The position numbers were made by a program, and so were the translations under genes. A model generated the notes under the pieces. The model was given only the letters and a program-made list of their open reading frames with translations. It ran no database searches and was not told where the DNA came from. From NCBI RefSeq assembly GCF_013408095.1, contig NZ_JACBZF010000001.1:806001-870000 (forward strand): a DNA stretch of 64,000 nucleotides. Direction: 5' to 3'. Shown piece after piece: positions 55,320-63,683 of the stretch. This stretch comes from Novosphingobium marinum. GTDB taxonomy: Bacteria > Pseudomonadota > Alphaproteobacteria > Sphingomonadales > Sphingomonadaceae. The stretch's first letter is position 1, and every line of letters begins with the position of its first letter.

Positions 55320-58300
55320 ATGCCAGACTTCGACCGCATCCTTTCCGCCAGTTCGCCCCTGACGCTCGCCTCCATCGTGCGCGGCGCGCAGCCGCTTGTC
55401 ATGGCTGACCTGGCCCGCGCGGCGAAAACCGCGAAGAAATCCGGGCGCGCGGTCTTTGTCGCGACAGCCGATGCCGAGATGCGCAGCGTCACCGATGCCG
55501 CCGCCTTCTTCGCGCCCGAACTCGACGTCATAGAGTTTCCCGCATGGGACTGCCTGCCCTACGACCGGGCCAGCCCCGCACACTCGGTAAGCGCGCGCCG
55601 GCTTTCGGCACTCCACCGCCTCCAGCGAAAGAGCGACAAACCTCAGCTTCTCGTCACCACGATCAACGCTGTGCTCCAGCGCGTGCTGACCCCATTCCGA
55701 ATCCGCGAGTCGGTACGCCTTATCGAGCCGGGCATGGAGATCGGGCGCGACAGCCTCGTTGCCCTGCTCCGGCGGCAGGGCTACACTCGGAGCGATACCG
55801 CGATCGATGCAGGCGATTTTGCAGTCCGCGGCTCGGTGTTCGACATCGTGCCATCGGGCCTTGGCAAGGGCCTGAGGCTCGATTTCTTCGGCGACGAGCT
55901 TGAGACGCTGCGGCTGTACGATCCCAACGACCAGCGCTCGACCGGCGCTGTCGACCGGCACCTGCTCCTTCCGGCAAGCGAGACCCTGCTCGACGATGAC
56001 AGCGTCAAGCGATTCCGCAGCCGGTATCGCGAACTGTTCGGAGCGAACGCGACCGGCGACCCGCTCTACCAGGCAGTCAGCGACGGGCGGCGCCTCGCCG
56101 GGATGGAGCACTGGCTCCCGCTGTTCGAAGACAAGATGGTCACGCTGTTCGACCACCTTTCCGAATACGACCTCGTCGTGATCGACAACGCCGCGATGGG
56201 CGCTGCGGAAGAGCGCCTCAAGGACATCGCCGACTATTGCGCTGCTCGCAGGGACACCTCCGGCAAGGCTCCCGGCAGCTATCGACCGCTCGATACCGGT
56301 GCACTGTACCTCGGGCAGGATGAATTAGACGCGAAGCTGTCAGCCTGGCCCGTGCACCGTGCCGATCCCTTCGCTCAGCCCGAAAGCGGCAAGGTAGTCG
56401 ATTTCGGATTCCGCAATTCGCGCGATTTCGCTCCGGAACGTGCGCGCGGCGACAATGCCTACGATGCGGCGGCCAAACACCTGCACTCGGTTGCGAAGGC
56501 CAAGCGCAAGGCGATCGTCGCTGCCTATTCGACCGGCAGCCGCGCACGTATCGCGGCGATCCTCGGCGAAGCGGTCCCGCCCGAGCCCGCGCTGGCGGAA
56601 GACTGGCAGCAGGCGCTGGGCCTCGCCGCGAAAGGGCGACCGTCCGCCCTCGTCCTCCCTCTCGAGACCGGCTTCGCCAACGACGAGATCGAACTCGTTA
56701 CCGAGCAGGACATTCTCGGCGACAGGCTCGTCAGGCGGAAGAAGCGCAAGAAGGACGCCGACGCCTTCCTTGCCGAACTGGCGGCGCTGACGCCCGGCGA
56801 CCTCGTCGTGCACATGGACCACGGTATCGGCAAGTACGAGGGCCTGCAGTCGATCCCGGTGGGCCAGAGCCCTCACGATTGCGTGATGCTGGAGTACTCC
56901 GGCGGCGACAAGCTCTATATCCCGGTCGAGAATCTCGAGGTCCTGTCGCGCTATGGCAGCGCCGAGGAAGCCGTGCCTCTCGACCGGCTTGGCGGCGAAG
57001 CCTGGCAGAAGCGCCGCTCGAAGCTCAAGGAGCGGATCCAGGCGATTGCCGGCGAGCTGATGAAGACCGCTGCCGAACGTGCGCTCAAGAAGGCCCCGGT
57101 GATCGAGCCGGAAGAATCCTCCTACCCGCAGTTCGTCGACCGCTTCCCGTGGGAAGAAACCGACGATCAGGATCGCGCCATCGACGACGTCCTGAGGGAC
57201 TTGGCCGACGGCAAGCCGATGGACCGCCTCGTTTGCGGCGATGTCGGCTTCGGCAAAACCGAAGTCGCGCTGCGCGCGGCCTTCGTCGCGGCGATGAGCG
57301 GGCGGCAGGTGGCGGTGGTGGCGCCCACCACGCTCCTTGCCCGCCAGCACTACAAGGGCTTTTCCGAGCGCTTCTCAGGCTTTCCGCTCAAGGTCGGGCG
57401 GCTTTCGCGCCTAGTGCCCGAGAAGGAAGCGAAGGAGACGCGCGCCGCGCTCGCCGACGGGACGCTCGATGTGGTGATCGGCACGCATGCGCTCCTTTCC
57501 AAGTCGGTCAGCTTCAAGCGCCTCGGCCTCGTCGTCGTCGACGAGGAGCAGCGTTTCGGCGTTACCCACAAGGAAAAGCTCAAGCAGCTTCGCACCAATG
57601 TCCATGTCCTGACGCTCACCGCCACACCGATCCCGCGAACGTTGCAGATGGCCATGTCGGGGCTGCGCGAGCTGTCGACCATCCAGACCCCGCCGGTCGA
57701 CCGACTCGCAGTCCGCACCTACGTCATGGAGTGGGACGACATGGTGATGCGCGAGGCCCTTCTGCGCGAGCACCATCGCGGGGGTCAGAGCTTCATCGTC
57801 GTCCCGCGCATCGCCGACATGCCCGAAGTCGAGGAATGGCTTGCGAAGAACGTGCCCGAAATCAAGGCCGTCACTGCCCACGGCCAGATGGGCGCTGGCG
57901 AGGTCGAGGAAAGGATGAGTGCGTTCTACGAGGGCAAGTACGAAGTGCTTCTTTCGACCACCATCGTCGAGAGCGGTCTCGACATACCCTCGGCGAACAC
58001 GATCATCATCCATCGCGCCGACCGGTTCGGACTTGCCCAGCTGTACCAGCTTCGCGGCCGCGTCGGACGATCCAAGCTTCGCGCCTACGCTTACCTCACG
58101 ACGCCTGCGAACACCTCGCTGAGCGAAGTCGCGGAGAAGCGCCTCAAGGTCCTTGGCGACCTCGACAGTCTGGGTTCCGGCTTCCAGCTTGCCAGCCACG
58201 ACCTCGACATTCGCGGCGCGGGCAACCTGCTGGGCGACGAACAGTCGGGTCACATCCGCGAAGTCGGCTTCGAACTCTACCAGTCGATGCTCGAAGATGC

Positions 58301-58826
58301 GATCGTCGCTGCCAAGGCCGGAGAGCTGGGCCTCACGAAGCAGACCGAGAAGTTCTCGCCTCAGATAACCGTCGATGCACCGATCATGATCCCGGAAGAC
58401 TACGTGCCCGACCTTGCCGTGCGCATGGCGCTCTATCGCCGCCTGAACGATGCGACCGAGCAGCAGGAGATCGAGGCGCTCTCCGCCGAGATGATCGATC
58501 GCTTCGGCGCCCTGCCGCAGCCGACGATCAACCTGATCAAGCTGATCGAGATCAAGCGGCAGGCGATCGAGGCGCAGGTCTCGAAGATCGACGTCGGGCC
58601 GCGCGGCGCGCTGGTCAGCTTTCACAACGACAGCTTTCCGGATCCGGCGGGGCTCGTCGAATATGCCTCCAGGCGCGAGGGCACGATCAAGCTGCGCCCC
58701 GACAACAAGCTTCAGGTCAACCGCGCCTGGGGCGATCCCAAGGCCCGGCTCAACGGCCTTTTCCAGCTTACGAGGGGCCTCGGAGCCATCGCGCGCAAGG
58801 CGCAGAAGCAGGTCGAACCCGCCTAG
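55320..58826 (+). CDS. mfd: Transcription-repair coupling factor Mfd
   Basis: This 1168-residue translocase has a UvrB-homology N-terminus, the RNA-polymerase-interacting domain with DLVVHMDHGIGKYEGL, helicase motif I CGDVGFGKTEVALRAAF, the DEEQ box in VVVDEEQRFGV, TATPIPRTLQMA and QLRGRVGR. It removes stalled RNA polymerase and recruits UvrA. Its stop overlaps the convergent EAL gene stop by 4 bases. Confidence 0.96.
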   Translation: MPDFDRILSASSPLTLASIVRGAQPLVMADLARAAKTAKKSGRAVFVATADAEMRSVTDAAAFFAPELDVIEFPAWDCLPYDRASPAHSVSARRLSALHRLQRKSDKPQLLVTTINAVLQRVLTPFRIRESVRLIEPGMEIGRDSLVALLRRQGYTRSDTAIDAGDFAVRGSVFDIVPSGLGKGLRLDFFGDELETLRLYDPNDQRSTGAVDRHLLLPASETLLDDDSVKRFRSRYRELFGANATGDPLYQAVSDGRRLAGMEHWLPLFEDKMVTLFDHLSEYDLVVIDNAAMGAAEERLKDIADYCAARRDTSGKAPGSYRPLDTGALYLGQDELDAKLSAWPVHRADPFAQPESGKVVDFGFRNSRDFAPERARGDNAYDAAAKHLHSVAKAKRKAIVAAYSTGSRARIAAILGEAVPPEPALAEDWQQALGLAAKGRPSALVLPLETGFANDEIELVTEQDILGDRLVRRKKRKKDADAFLAELAALTPGDLVVHMDHGIGKYEGLQSIPVGQSPHDCVMLEYSGGDKLYIPVENLEVLSRYGSAEEAVPLDRLGGEAWQKRRSKLKERIQAIAGELMKTAAERALKKAPVIEPEESSYPQFVDRFPWEETDDQDRAIDDVLRDLADGKPMDRLVCGDVGFGKTEVALRAAFVAAMSGRQVAVVAPTTLLARQHYKGFSERFSGFPLKVGRLSRLVPEKEAKETRAALADGTLDVVIGTHALLSKSVSFKRLGLVVVDEEQRFGVTHKEKLKQLRTNVHVLTLTATPIPRTLQMAMSGLRELSTIQTPPVDRLAVRTYVMEWDDMVMREALLREHHRGGQSFIVVPRIADMPEVEEWLAKNVPEIKAVTAHGQMGAGEVEERMSAFYEGKYEVLLSTTIVESGLDIPSANTIIIHRADRFGLAQLYQLRGRVGRSKLRAYAYLTTPANTSLSEVAEKRLKVLGDLDSLGSGFQLASHDLDIRGAGNLLGDEQSGHIREVGFELYQSMLEDAIVAAKAGELGLTKQTEKFSPQITVDAPIMIPEDYVPDLAVRMALYRRLNDATEQQEIEALSAEMIDRFGALPQPTINLIKLIEIKRQAIEAQVSKIDVGPRGALVSFHNDSFPDPAGLVEYASRREGTIKLRPDNKLQVNRAWGDPKARLNGLFQLTRGLGAIARKAQKQVEPA

Positions 58827-60133
58827 TCTTCGGCAAGATCGAGGAAGTGCGCCGGCTCCATCGGCGGCGCGCGCAGGAAGCCCTGGTAGAAGCGGCAGCC
58901 TTCGCGCGCAATCAGCGCGCGCTGCGCCTCGTCTTCGACGCCCTCCGCTATGACCTCCAGATCGAGTGCGCCGGCCATCGCGACCATCGCGCGGAATATC
59001 GCAAGGTCGCGCGGGTCAGAGGTGATCCCGTCGATCATCGTCCGGTCGAGCTTGAGGTAATGCAGCGGCAAGACCTTCAGGTACCTGAAGTTGCAGAACC
59101 CCGCTCCGAAATCGTCGAGAGCGATGCGCACGCCCTTCGCCGAGAGCTCGGCCATGGTGCGGGCCGCGCGATCGATGTCGTGAAGCAACGCCTGCTCGGT
59201 CACCTCGAGCGTCAGGCGCTCTGCCGGAAAGCCGGTCTCCGCAATTTTCTCGCACAGCTGCGCCGCGTAACTGCCGCTCGCAAGATCGGCTGGCGTGACG
59301 TTCAGCGAAAGCCGCAGGTCGGCGGGCCAGAGCGCCGCGCCTTCCAGCGCGCGGCGGGCGATGTGGCGTGAAAGCGGCGCGACATGGTCGGTCCTCTCGG
59401 CCAGCGCGAACAGAGTCTCGGCCCCGATCCGCCCGAGGCGGGGATGATTCCACCGCGCCAGCGCCTCGGCACCGGTCAGGATCTCGTCGGGAAGCCGGAA
59501 CTGCGGCTGGTAGACGATTTCGATCTCGTCGTTGTCGATGGCGCCCAGGAGGTCTGCTTCCAGTTCCGCGGCACTGTGTCCGGGCGGCGTGATGTCTCCG
59601 TCCGCCCAGGCAAGGCGCATGCCGGGTTTCCGCTCCGCCCCGGCCAGCGCATGGCCAAGCCTGTCGAGCATCGAATCGGCCGTCTCGCCCTCGAGGCCGC
59701 GCAGCAGAGCGATGCGCGGCGACAGGCGCAACAGCCCCGCCGGAACCGCGATCGGGCGCGCAATCGCGTCGGCAAGCTGCTCCGCGACGAGCTGCCAGCG
59801 CTCGCGGCTGCAGCGCTCTCTCGCCGCGAGAAGGAAACTGCCTCCGCTGCTGCGAGAGACGATCCATTGTCCCTCAAGTTCGGAATTGGCGAAGCGCACC
59901 ATGCGGACCGCTACCTTGGCCAGCGCACCGTCCCCCGCCGCCGCTCCGTAGGCGAGGTTGACCGCATCGAAGCGGCGCAGCCTCACGAGCATGGCGTGGA
60001 CGTGCGCGCGCGCCAACGGCTCCGTGCCCGCATCCTGCCATTCCCCGATGCGCTGCTGCAGCACGTCGAGGCCCGGCAGGCCCGTCAGCGCATCGCGCGG
60101 CCCGTGGCCGTGGTGGAGCCCATCGCCTTCCAT
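58823..60133 (-). CDS. c-di-GMP phosphodiesterase with degenerate GGDEF and intact EAL domain
   Basis: This 436-residue protein has a degenerate GGDEF domain: the active motif reads SRSSGGSF (residues 93-100) instead of GGDEF. The EAL domain follows, with GAEALARW (Glu223), LSLNVTPADLA, LEVTEQ, IALDDFGAGF, LKLDRTMI and AEGVEDE, so its metal and catalytic residues are all present. It should hydrolyse cyclic di-GMP. I used the ATG at 60133; an ATG at 60181 is also possible but leaves only 29 bases to the divergent nadK. Confidence 0.88.
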   Translation of the reverse strand: MEGDGLHHGHGPRDALTGLPGLDVLQQRIGEWQDAGTEPLARAHVHAMLVRLRRFDAVNLAYGAAAGDGALAKVAVRMVRFANSELEGQWIVSRSSGGSFLLAARERCSRERWQLVAEQLADAIARPIAVPAGLLRLSPRIALLRGLEGETADSMLDRLGHALAGAERKPGMRLAWADGDITPPGHSAAELEADLLGAIDNDEIEIVYQPQFRLPDEILTGAEALARWNHPRLGRIGAETLFALAERTDHVAPLSRHIARRALEGAALWPADLRLSLNVTPADLASGSYAAQLCEKIAETGFPAERLTLEVTEQALLHDIDRAARTMAELSAKGVRIALDDFGAGFCNFRYLKVLPLHYLKLDRTMIDGITSDPRDLAIFRAMVAMAGALDLEVIAEGVEDEAQRALIAREGCRFYQGFLRAPPMEPAHFLDLAED

Positions 60134-60210
60134 TTGCGCGGAAATACGGCAAAGCCTTTGCCAAACCGTAACCGCCGCCATATCTGTGGCGCGGGATCGA
60201 GAGGGTTTTC

Positions 60211-60978
60211 ATGCGTTTGGCACTTGTCGCATCGGATGGACCGCGCGCCCAGGAGGCGCGGCATGCGCTTGCCGATGCGCACGACTGGGTCGCGCCCGAG
60301 GAGGCCGAGGCGCTCGTCGTGCTTGGCGGCGACGGATACATGCTGCACGTCCTTCACGGCATGCTCGACAACGACCGCGTGATACCGGCATTCGGGGTAA
60401 ACCACGGCACCGTGGGCTTCCTCATGAACAAGCCGCGCAGCAGCAGGCACCTGATCGAACGGATCGAGAAGGCCAAGCCGATCTCGATCACGCCACTTAA
60501 AATGACCGCCGTCACCAACGCTGGCACCGAACACAGTTTCCACGCCATCAACGAGGTCTCGCTGCTGCGCGAAACACGCCAGACCGCGAAACTTGAAGTG
60601 CGCGTCAACGACAAGCTGCGCATGCCCGAACTTTCCTGCGACGGTGTGCTGGTGGCCACGCCGGCAGGTTCCACGGCCTACAACCTCTCGGCGCACGGCC
60701 CTATCCTGCCGCTCGATTCGAAGCTCCTTGCCCTCACGCCGATCAGTCCGTTCCGGCCGCGTCGGTGGCGGGGCGCGATCCTGCCCGAGAAGTCGCGGGT
60801 GACGTTCACGGTTCTGCAACCGGACAAGCGGCCCGTCGCGGCCGTGGCCGACCAGAAGGAAGTGCGCGACATCAGCGAAGTGCGCGTCGCCGTCGCGCAC
60901 GATCGCAAGCTCACGCTGCTTTTCGACCGCGCCAGCTCACTCGACGAGCGCATTTTCGCCGAGCAGTTCCAGGTCTGA
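60211..60978 (+). CDS. nadK: NAD kinase
   Basis: This 255-residue protein has the catalytic GGDG at 39-42 (VVLGGDGYML), NHGTVGFLMN, the NE/D motif FHAINEVSL, and DGVLVATPAGSTAYNLSAHGPI. It phosphorylates NAD to NADP. It is a short version typical of alphaproteobacteria. It is divergent from the EAL gene. Confidence 0.94.
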   Translation: MRLALVASDGPRAQEARHALADAHDWVAPEEAEALVVLGGDGYMLHVLHGMLDNDRVIPAFGVNHGTVGFLMNKPRSSRHLIERIEKAKPISITPLKMTAVTNAGTEHSFHAINEVSLLRETRQTAKLEVRVNDKLRMPELSCDGVLVATPAGSTAYNLSAHGPILPLDSKLLALTPISPFRPRRWRGAILPEKSRVTFTVLQPDKRPVAAVADQKEVRDISEVRVAVAHDRKLTLLFDRASSLDERIFAEQFQV

Positions 60979-61019
60979 GGCCACCCGGGCCGCTGCCCGA
61001 ATTTTGAGACATCAACGGC

Positions 61020-61047
61020 TTGCCAAACGTCTTCATGCTGCTATAGG
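61020..61047 (+). promoter_or_regulatory. Promoter of tRNA-Asn
   Basis: TTGCCA (61020-61025), a 16-base spacer and TATAGG (61042-61047) lie 38 bases before tRNA-Asn. The same boxes precede tRNA-Pro. Confidence 0.62.
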
Positions 61048-61085
61048 CGCACCCCTGCCCGGCGATGGAGACATCGCAGGGTCGC

Positions 61086-61160
61086 TCCCCGATAGCTCAG
61101 CGGTAGAGCATTCGACTGTTAATCGAATGGCCGTAGGTTCGAATCCTACTCGGGGAGCCA
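61086..61160 (+). tRNA. tRNA-Asn (GTT)
   Basis: Acceptor TCCCCGA pairs with TCGGGGA; the D arm is TAGCTCAGCGGTAGAGC, the anticodon loop CTGTTAA (anticodon GTT) and the T arm GTAGGTTCGAATCCTAC; the CCA end is encoded. The coding density and base composition change right after it. Confidence 0.97.
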
Positions 61161-61258
61161 TTTTTCTCACATAACGTGTTGAAATATTTAAGGAAATTGA
61201 CTTCAGTCGTTTCCGGTCCCCACACCTGAAACCTCGTGAAGATCGACACGAATCGCGC

Positions 61259-61333
61259 TCAATTGAGCAGCAAGATCGCCGCCAGAACGATCATCAGTGC
61301 GATCGCGCCTAGTTCGAGCCAGTCTCTCAGCAT
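61259..61333 (-). CDS. Possible 24-residue membrane peptide
   Basis: A 24-codon frame starts at ATG 61333 and encodes MLRDWLELGAIALMIVLAAI followed by four residues, a single hydrophobic helix. It lies 12 bases after the 65-codon frame on the same strand. Small hydrophobic peptides occur in phage lysis or toxin modules. There is no clear ribosome-binding site, so the call is weak. Confidence 0.3.
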   Translation of the reverse strand: MLRDWLELGAIALMIVLAAILLLN

Positions 61334-61345
61334 TTTGAAGTTCGG

Positions 61346-61543
61346 TCAGCTTGCGAAGAATGGAACCTTCCATGCGCGGAGTTGACGCCAGGGTCGCAAA
61401 CCTTTCCGTCGATCCTCCTCGAACGCGGCAGCCTGCTCCTGCGCAAGGGTCATTGGCCGCAAAGGCGACGGTTCAGGATGAGGATGGGGCTGGCCACGTT
61501 CCATATTGCGAATGGAATCACAGAGTTGCGCCTTTGTCGACAA
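61346..61543 (-). CDS. Possible small phage-region protein
   Basis: This 65-codon frame starts at a TTG with GGAGG 11 bases upstream. The middle part TLAQEQAAAFEEDRRKGLRPW looks like a real helical protein segment, but I recognise no family. An internal ATG (about residue 14) is an alternative start. Confidence 0.35.
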   Translation of the reverse strand: MSTKAQLCDSIRNMERGQPHPHPEPSPLRPMTLAQEQAAAFEEDRRKGLRPWRQLRAWKVPFFAS

Positions 61544-61789
61544 CTTCTGTTAGTCCTCCGGCGCTGGCGTTTACAAATTGCCCGGCACCAGGGGGCACCG
61601 GGCGAAAAGTTCCGGGTCTTCAATGAACGCCAGCCGACGTAGCGGCGCGGACGTCCTAAATCAAGAATGCCCTTCCGGTTCCTTAATGTGAATTGCTGAC
61701 TGCTCATGAAGCGAGTTGACGCGTGGCGCTGGTCCGATAGACCGTTCGCAGGCACAATAGTGCACTCACCCCAAGCATGCGGCCCTTTG

Positions 61790-61812
61790 CCCCGCGCACA
61801 GCGGGGTTTTTT
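61790..61812 (+). terminator. Intrinsic terminator in the prophage-edge region
   Basis: CCCCGC, a 5-base loop, GCGGGG and six T form a textbook rho-independent terminator on the plus strand. No convincing plus-strand gene precedes it, so it may close a transcript from the tRNA or a small RNA. Confidence 0.75.
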
Positions 61813-61945
61813 ATGCCCCTCGCCTCGATCCAAGCCTCGCCTCCGCCAAGCCAAGGATCTCATGCGGCGCTTCGGACACGATCGCGACAAGCTCAACGAG
61901 GCTGCCGTTGAGCTGAGCAGCTTGAAGGGAAACTGACGGAAAACG

Positions 61946-61984
61946 AAAAAGGCCCGGTCGCAAGGGGCGCGCCGGGCCTTCTCC
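61946..61984 (-). terminator. Intrinsic terminator after the minus-strand membrane protein genes
   Basis: GGCCCGG and CCGGGCC form a stem with AAAAA on its left side, which gives a T run on the minus strand. It lies about 110 bases after the stop of the 175-residue membrane protein gene. Confidence 0.65.
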
Positions 61985-62093
61985 AACATGGATTGCCACG
62001 GCTGCAGGATGTGGCGTCCGCACTCCGGATACAGTAGCTAGGTTAAGGATTGGTAGCTTCTCACCTGACCTTGCCATGTCTGGCAAAATGCAC

Positions 62094-62621
62094 TCAGGTT
62101 AAGTCCCATTCTCGCTCTAAGCGATCGAGTTCGTCTCTCAATAGATATAGCTTGCCATCGCGCACATCGCCTCGGGACGACATTGTGAGGCGAGGATTTT
62201 CAATTTTCTTCACGACTTCTGGATTCAAATGCTGTCTGACCGCCAGCCACGCTTCCTCCGTCGCCAAGAACCGGGCGAAACTTAATTCGCCAGACTGCCG
62301 ATTATAATCGGTGACCAATTTTCGACCAGCGTCGATTTTACGCTGTCGCTCACTGCTAATGGGGATTGTGCTGGTTGAACTTCCTCCAATACCCTTCCGG
62401 CGCGTCAGAAAAGCGTCGACCCAGCCCGTCGCAAAACCTGCATTAAGCGAAAGAGAAGCGACTAAAATCCAAGGTAGACTGAGCCAAGACAGTACGATCA
62501 CTGCAACGCTTGCGATCAGCCCACCTGAGGCGATCTCTCGTGGCAGAATGGGCCAGCGCCATCGGATGAAGGCGAATGCAGCGCTCATCGCGAAGCCAAA
62601 CCAGGGCGTCTCCCATTCCAT
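62094..62621 (-). CDS. Hypothetical membrane protein
   Basis: This 175-residue protein has two to three hydrophobic segments in the first 70 residues (FGFAMSAAFAFIRW, LIASVAVIVLSWLSLPWILV) and a charged soluble C-terminal half with FARFLATEEAWLAVRQHL and LYLLRDELDRLEREWDL. I recognise no family. It follows a 54-residue membrane protein gene by 15 bases. Its position in the prophage-edge region suggests a phage or moron gene. Confidence 0.6.
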   Translation of the reverse strand: MEWETPWFGFAMSAAFAFIRWRWPILPREIASGGLIASVAVIVLSWLSLPWILVASLSLNAGFATGWVDAFLTRRKGIGGSSTSTIPISSERQRKIDAGRKLVTDYNRQSGELSFARFLATEEAWLAVRQHLNPEVVKKIENPRLTMSSRGDVRDGKLYLLRDELDRLEREWDLT

Positions 62622-62636
62622 ATAAAAGCCATATGA

Positions 62637-62801
62637 TTACCTGCCCCGATCATCAAACGACTTGTTGGCAATACGCTCCGCCGCATCCGCATGGCTCCGG
62701 ACGAGCCGCACGTAGTCCTCGATCCGCCCTTCGCCAGCAACGCGCGCCAGTTGCCATGCCAGTGAAAAGATCCAAGCGATTGTGAGATAAGCTGCCAGCA
62801 A
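62637..62801 (-). CDS. Small membrane protein (54 residues)
   Basis: A 55-codon frame begins at a TTG 9 bases after AGGAG. It encodes one membrane helix (LAAYLTIAWIFSLAWQLA) followed by a charged helix with VRLVRSHADAAERIANKSFD. The helix-plus-amphipathic-tail plan and its coupling to the next membrane protein gene make it believable. I know no family. It is shorter than common gene-finding cut-offs. Confidence 0.5.
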   Translation of the reverse strand: MLAAYLTIAWIFSLAWQLARVAGEGRIEDYVRLVRSHADAAERIANKSFDDRGR

Positions 62802-62877
62802 GCCACTGATCTCCTGTTATGGCGGTAATTTCCGGCCCCCACCTTGCCATCCTCGCAGCAGCAAAAGCGAGGATCTT

Positions 62878-63219
62878 ATGGCAGACCAACTCCCTGACTT
62901 CGAAGGCGGTGCCGGTAGGCTTGTAGAAGCCGATCCGGTCGTCACGCTCGCCGCTAATTGCGATCTAACGGCCGTTCCCGATGGAACCACAAATGGCGCA
63001 ATTCTCCCCGATCGCCCGATTGGCGCAAGCGGCGTAGTCTTCTATGTCGGTAGCGGCGAGGAGGTGACCTTCGCAATCGCGCAGAACCAACCCTCGTCCG
63101 CGCCCAGCCTTACCCTTACGCTGGACAGCACGACGAGTCCGGCATTCGAACCGCTTGGACCCGGCACCGATATCTTCATTACGGCGATGACCGGCGCTCC
63201 GAAGTTCAGGTGGATTTGA
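62878..63219 (+). CDS. Hypothetical phage-region protein 1
   Basis: This 113-residue protein has GAGGA a few bases before the ATG. It is beta-rich, with LTAVPDGTTNGAILPDRPIG, GVVFYVGSGEEVTFAIAQN and LTLDSTTSPAFEP, suggesting a small structural or decoration protein. I recognise no family. The next gene overlaps its stop (TGATG). Confidence 0.55.
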   Translation: MADQLPDFEGGAGRLVEADPVVTLAANCDLTAVPDGTTNGAILPDRPIGASGVVFYVGSGEEVTFAIAQNQPSSAPSLTLTLDSTTSPAFEPLGPGTDIFITAMTGAPKFRWI

Positions 63220-63404
63220 TGAGGCCCCTGATCCCGTCGAAAGGACGCGCAGGCTTGCTCCAGTTCCACCCTCGGCTGCAGCTTCGATTCAGAGATATCG
63301 CTGCACTGGAAAGGTACCGTGGAAGCCTCGGTGCTAGCGCCTCTTCTCAGGGAAAGCTGAAGGGCGCTGGTTCCGCGAGCGCAGGCCTTTCCCGCTCAAC
63401 CTAG
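63219..63404 (+). CDS. Hypothetical small protein coupled to phage-region protein 1
   Basis: This 61-residue basic protein starts at the ATG in the TGATG overlap with the upstream stop, so translational coupling is likely. It starts MRPLIPSKGRAGLLQFHPRL and has a Gly/Ser/Ala-rich end with repeated GAS/GSAS elements. No family is recognised. Confidence 0.42.
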   Translation: MRPLIPSKGRAGLLQFHPRLQLRFRDIAALERYRGSLGASASSQGKLKGAGSASAGLSRST

Positions 63405-63671
63405 CTTTTCGACCGAATCTGCGTGATTACGCAGCAATCTCGCGTACCTCTTTGCGCGCTGTCCGTCCTGGTTATCGTCTGCGGCCTCGGCGAAATTCCA
63501 AGCAGCCGCGAGCATCATTTCGATGCCAGCAGTCATATGCCGTCCGCTCAGCGTCTCCCTGCTGCGTTCGGCTTTTGATGTAACTGCCGCCATTACGATT
63601 GCAGCGATCTCAGCGCTGTCAGCTTGCAGCTGTATCGCTGCCGCGTGATCTGTTGGTTCGTCACTAGACAT
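63396..63671 (-). CDS. Hypothetical small protein next to tail tape measure gene
   Basis: This 91-residue protein starts at the ATG behind AGGGG (9 bases). It is mostly helical, with QLQADSAEIAAIVMAAVTSK, GIEMMLAAAWNFAEAADD and AKRYARLLRNHADSVEK. It is 12 bases downstream of the tail tape measure gene on the same strand. Many phages have small unknown genes at this place. Confidence 0.6.
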   Translation of the reverse strand: MSSDEPTDHAAAIQLQADSAEIAAIVMAAVTSKAERSRETLSGRHMTAGIEMMLAAAWNFAEAADDNQDGQRAKRYARLLRNHADSVEKLG

Positions 63672-63683
63672 ACTGCTCAACCC

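Noticed and set aside
61706-61936. A 76-codon plus-strand frame in the prophage-edge region
   Set aside because: It has no ribosome-binding site and contains the intrinsic terminator at 61790-61812. Its sequence looks like translated non-coding DNA.
61450-61989. A 179-codon minus-strand frame in the prophage-edge region
   Set aside because: It is rich in Arg, Cys and Ser with no recognisable pattern, and it contains both terminator hairpins.
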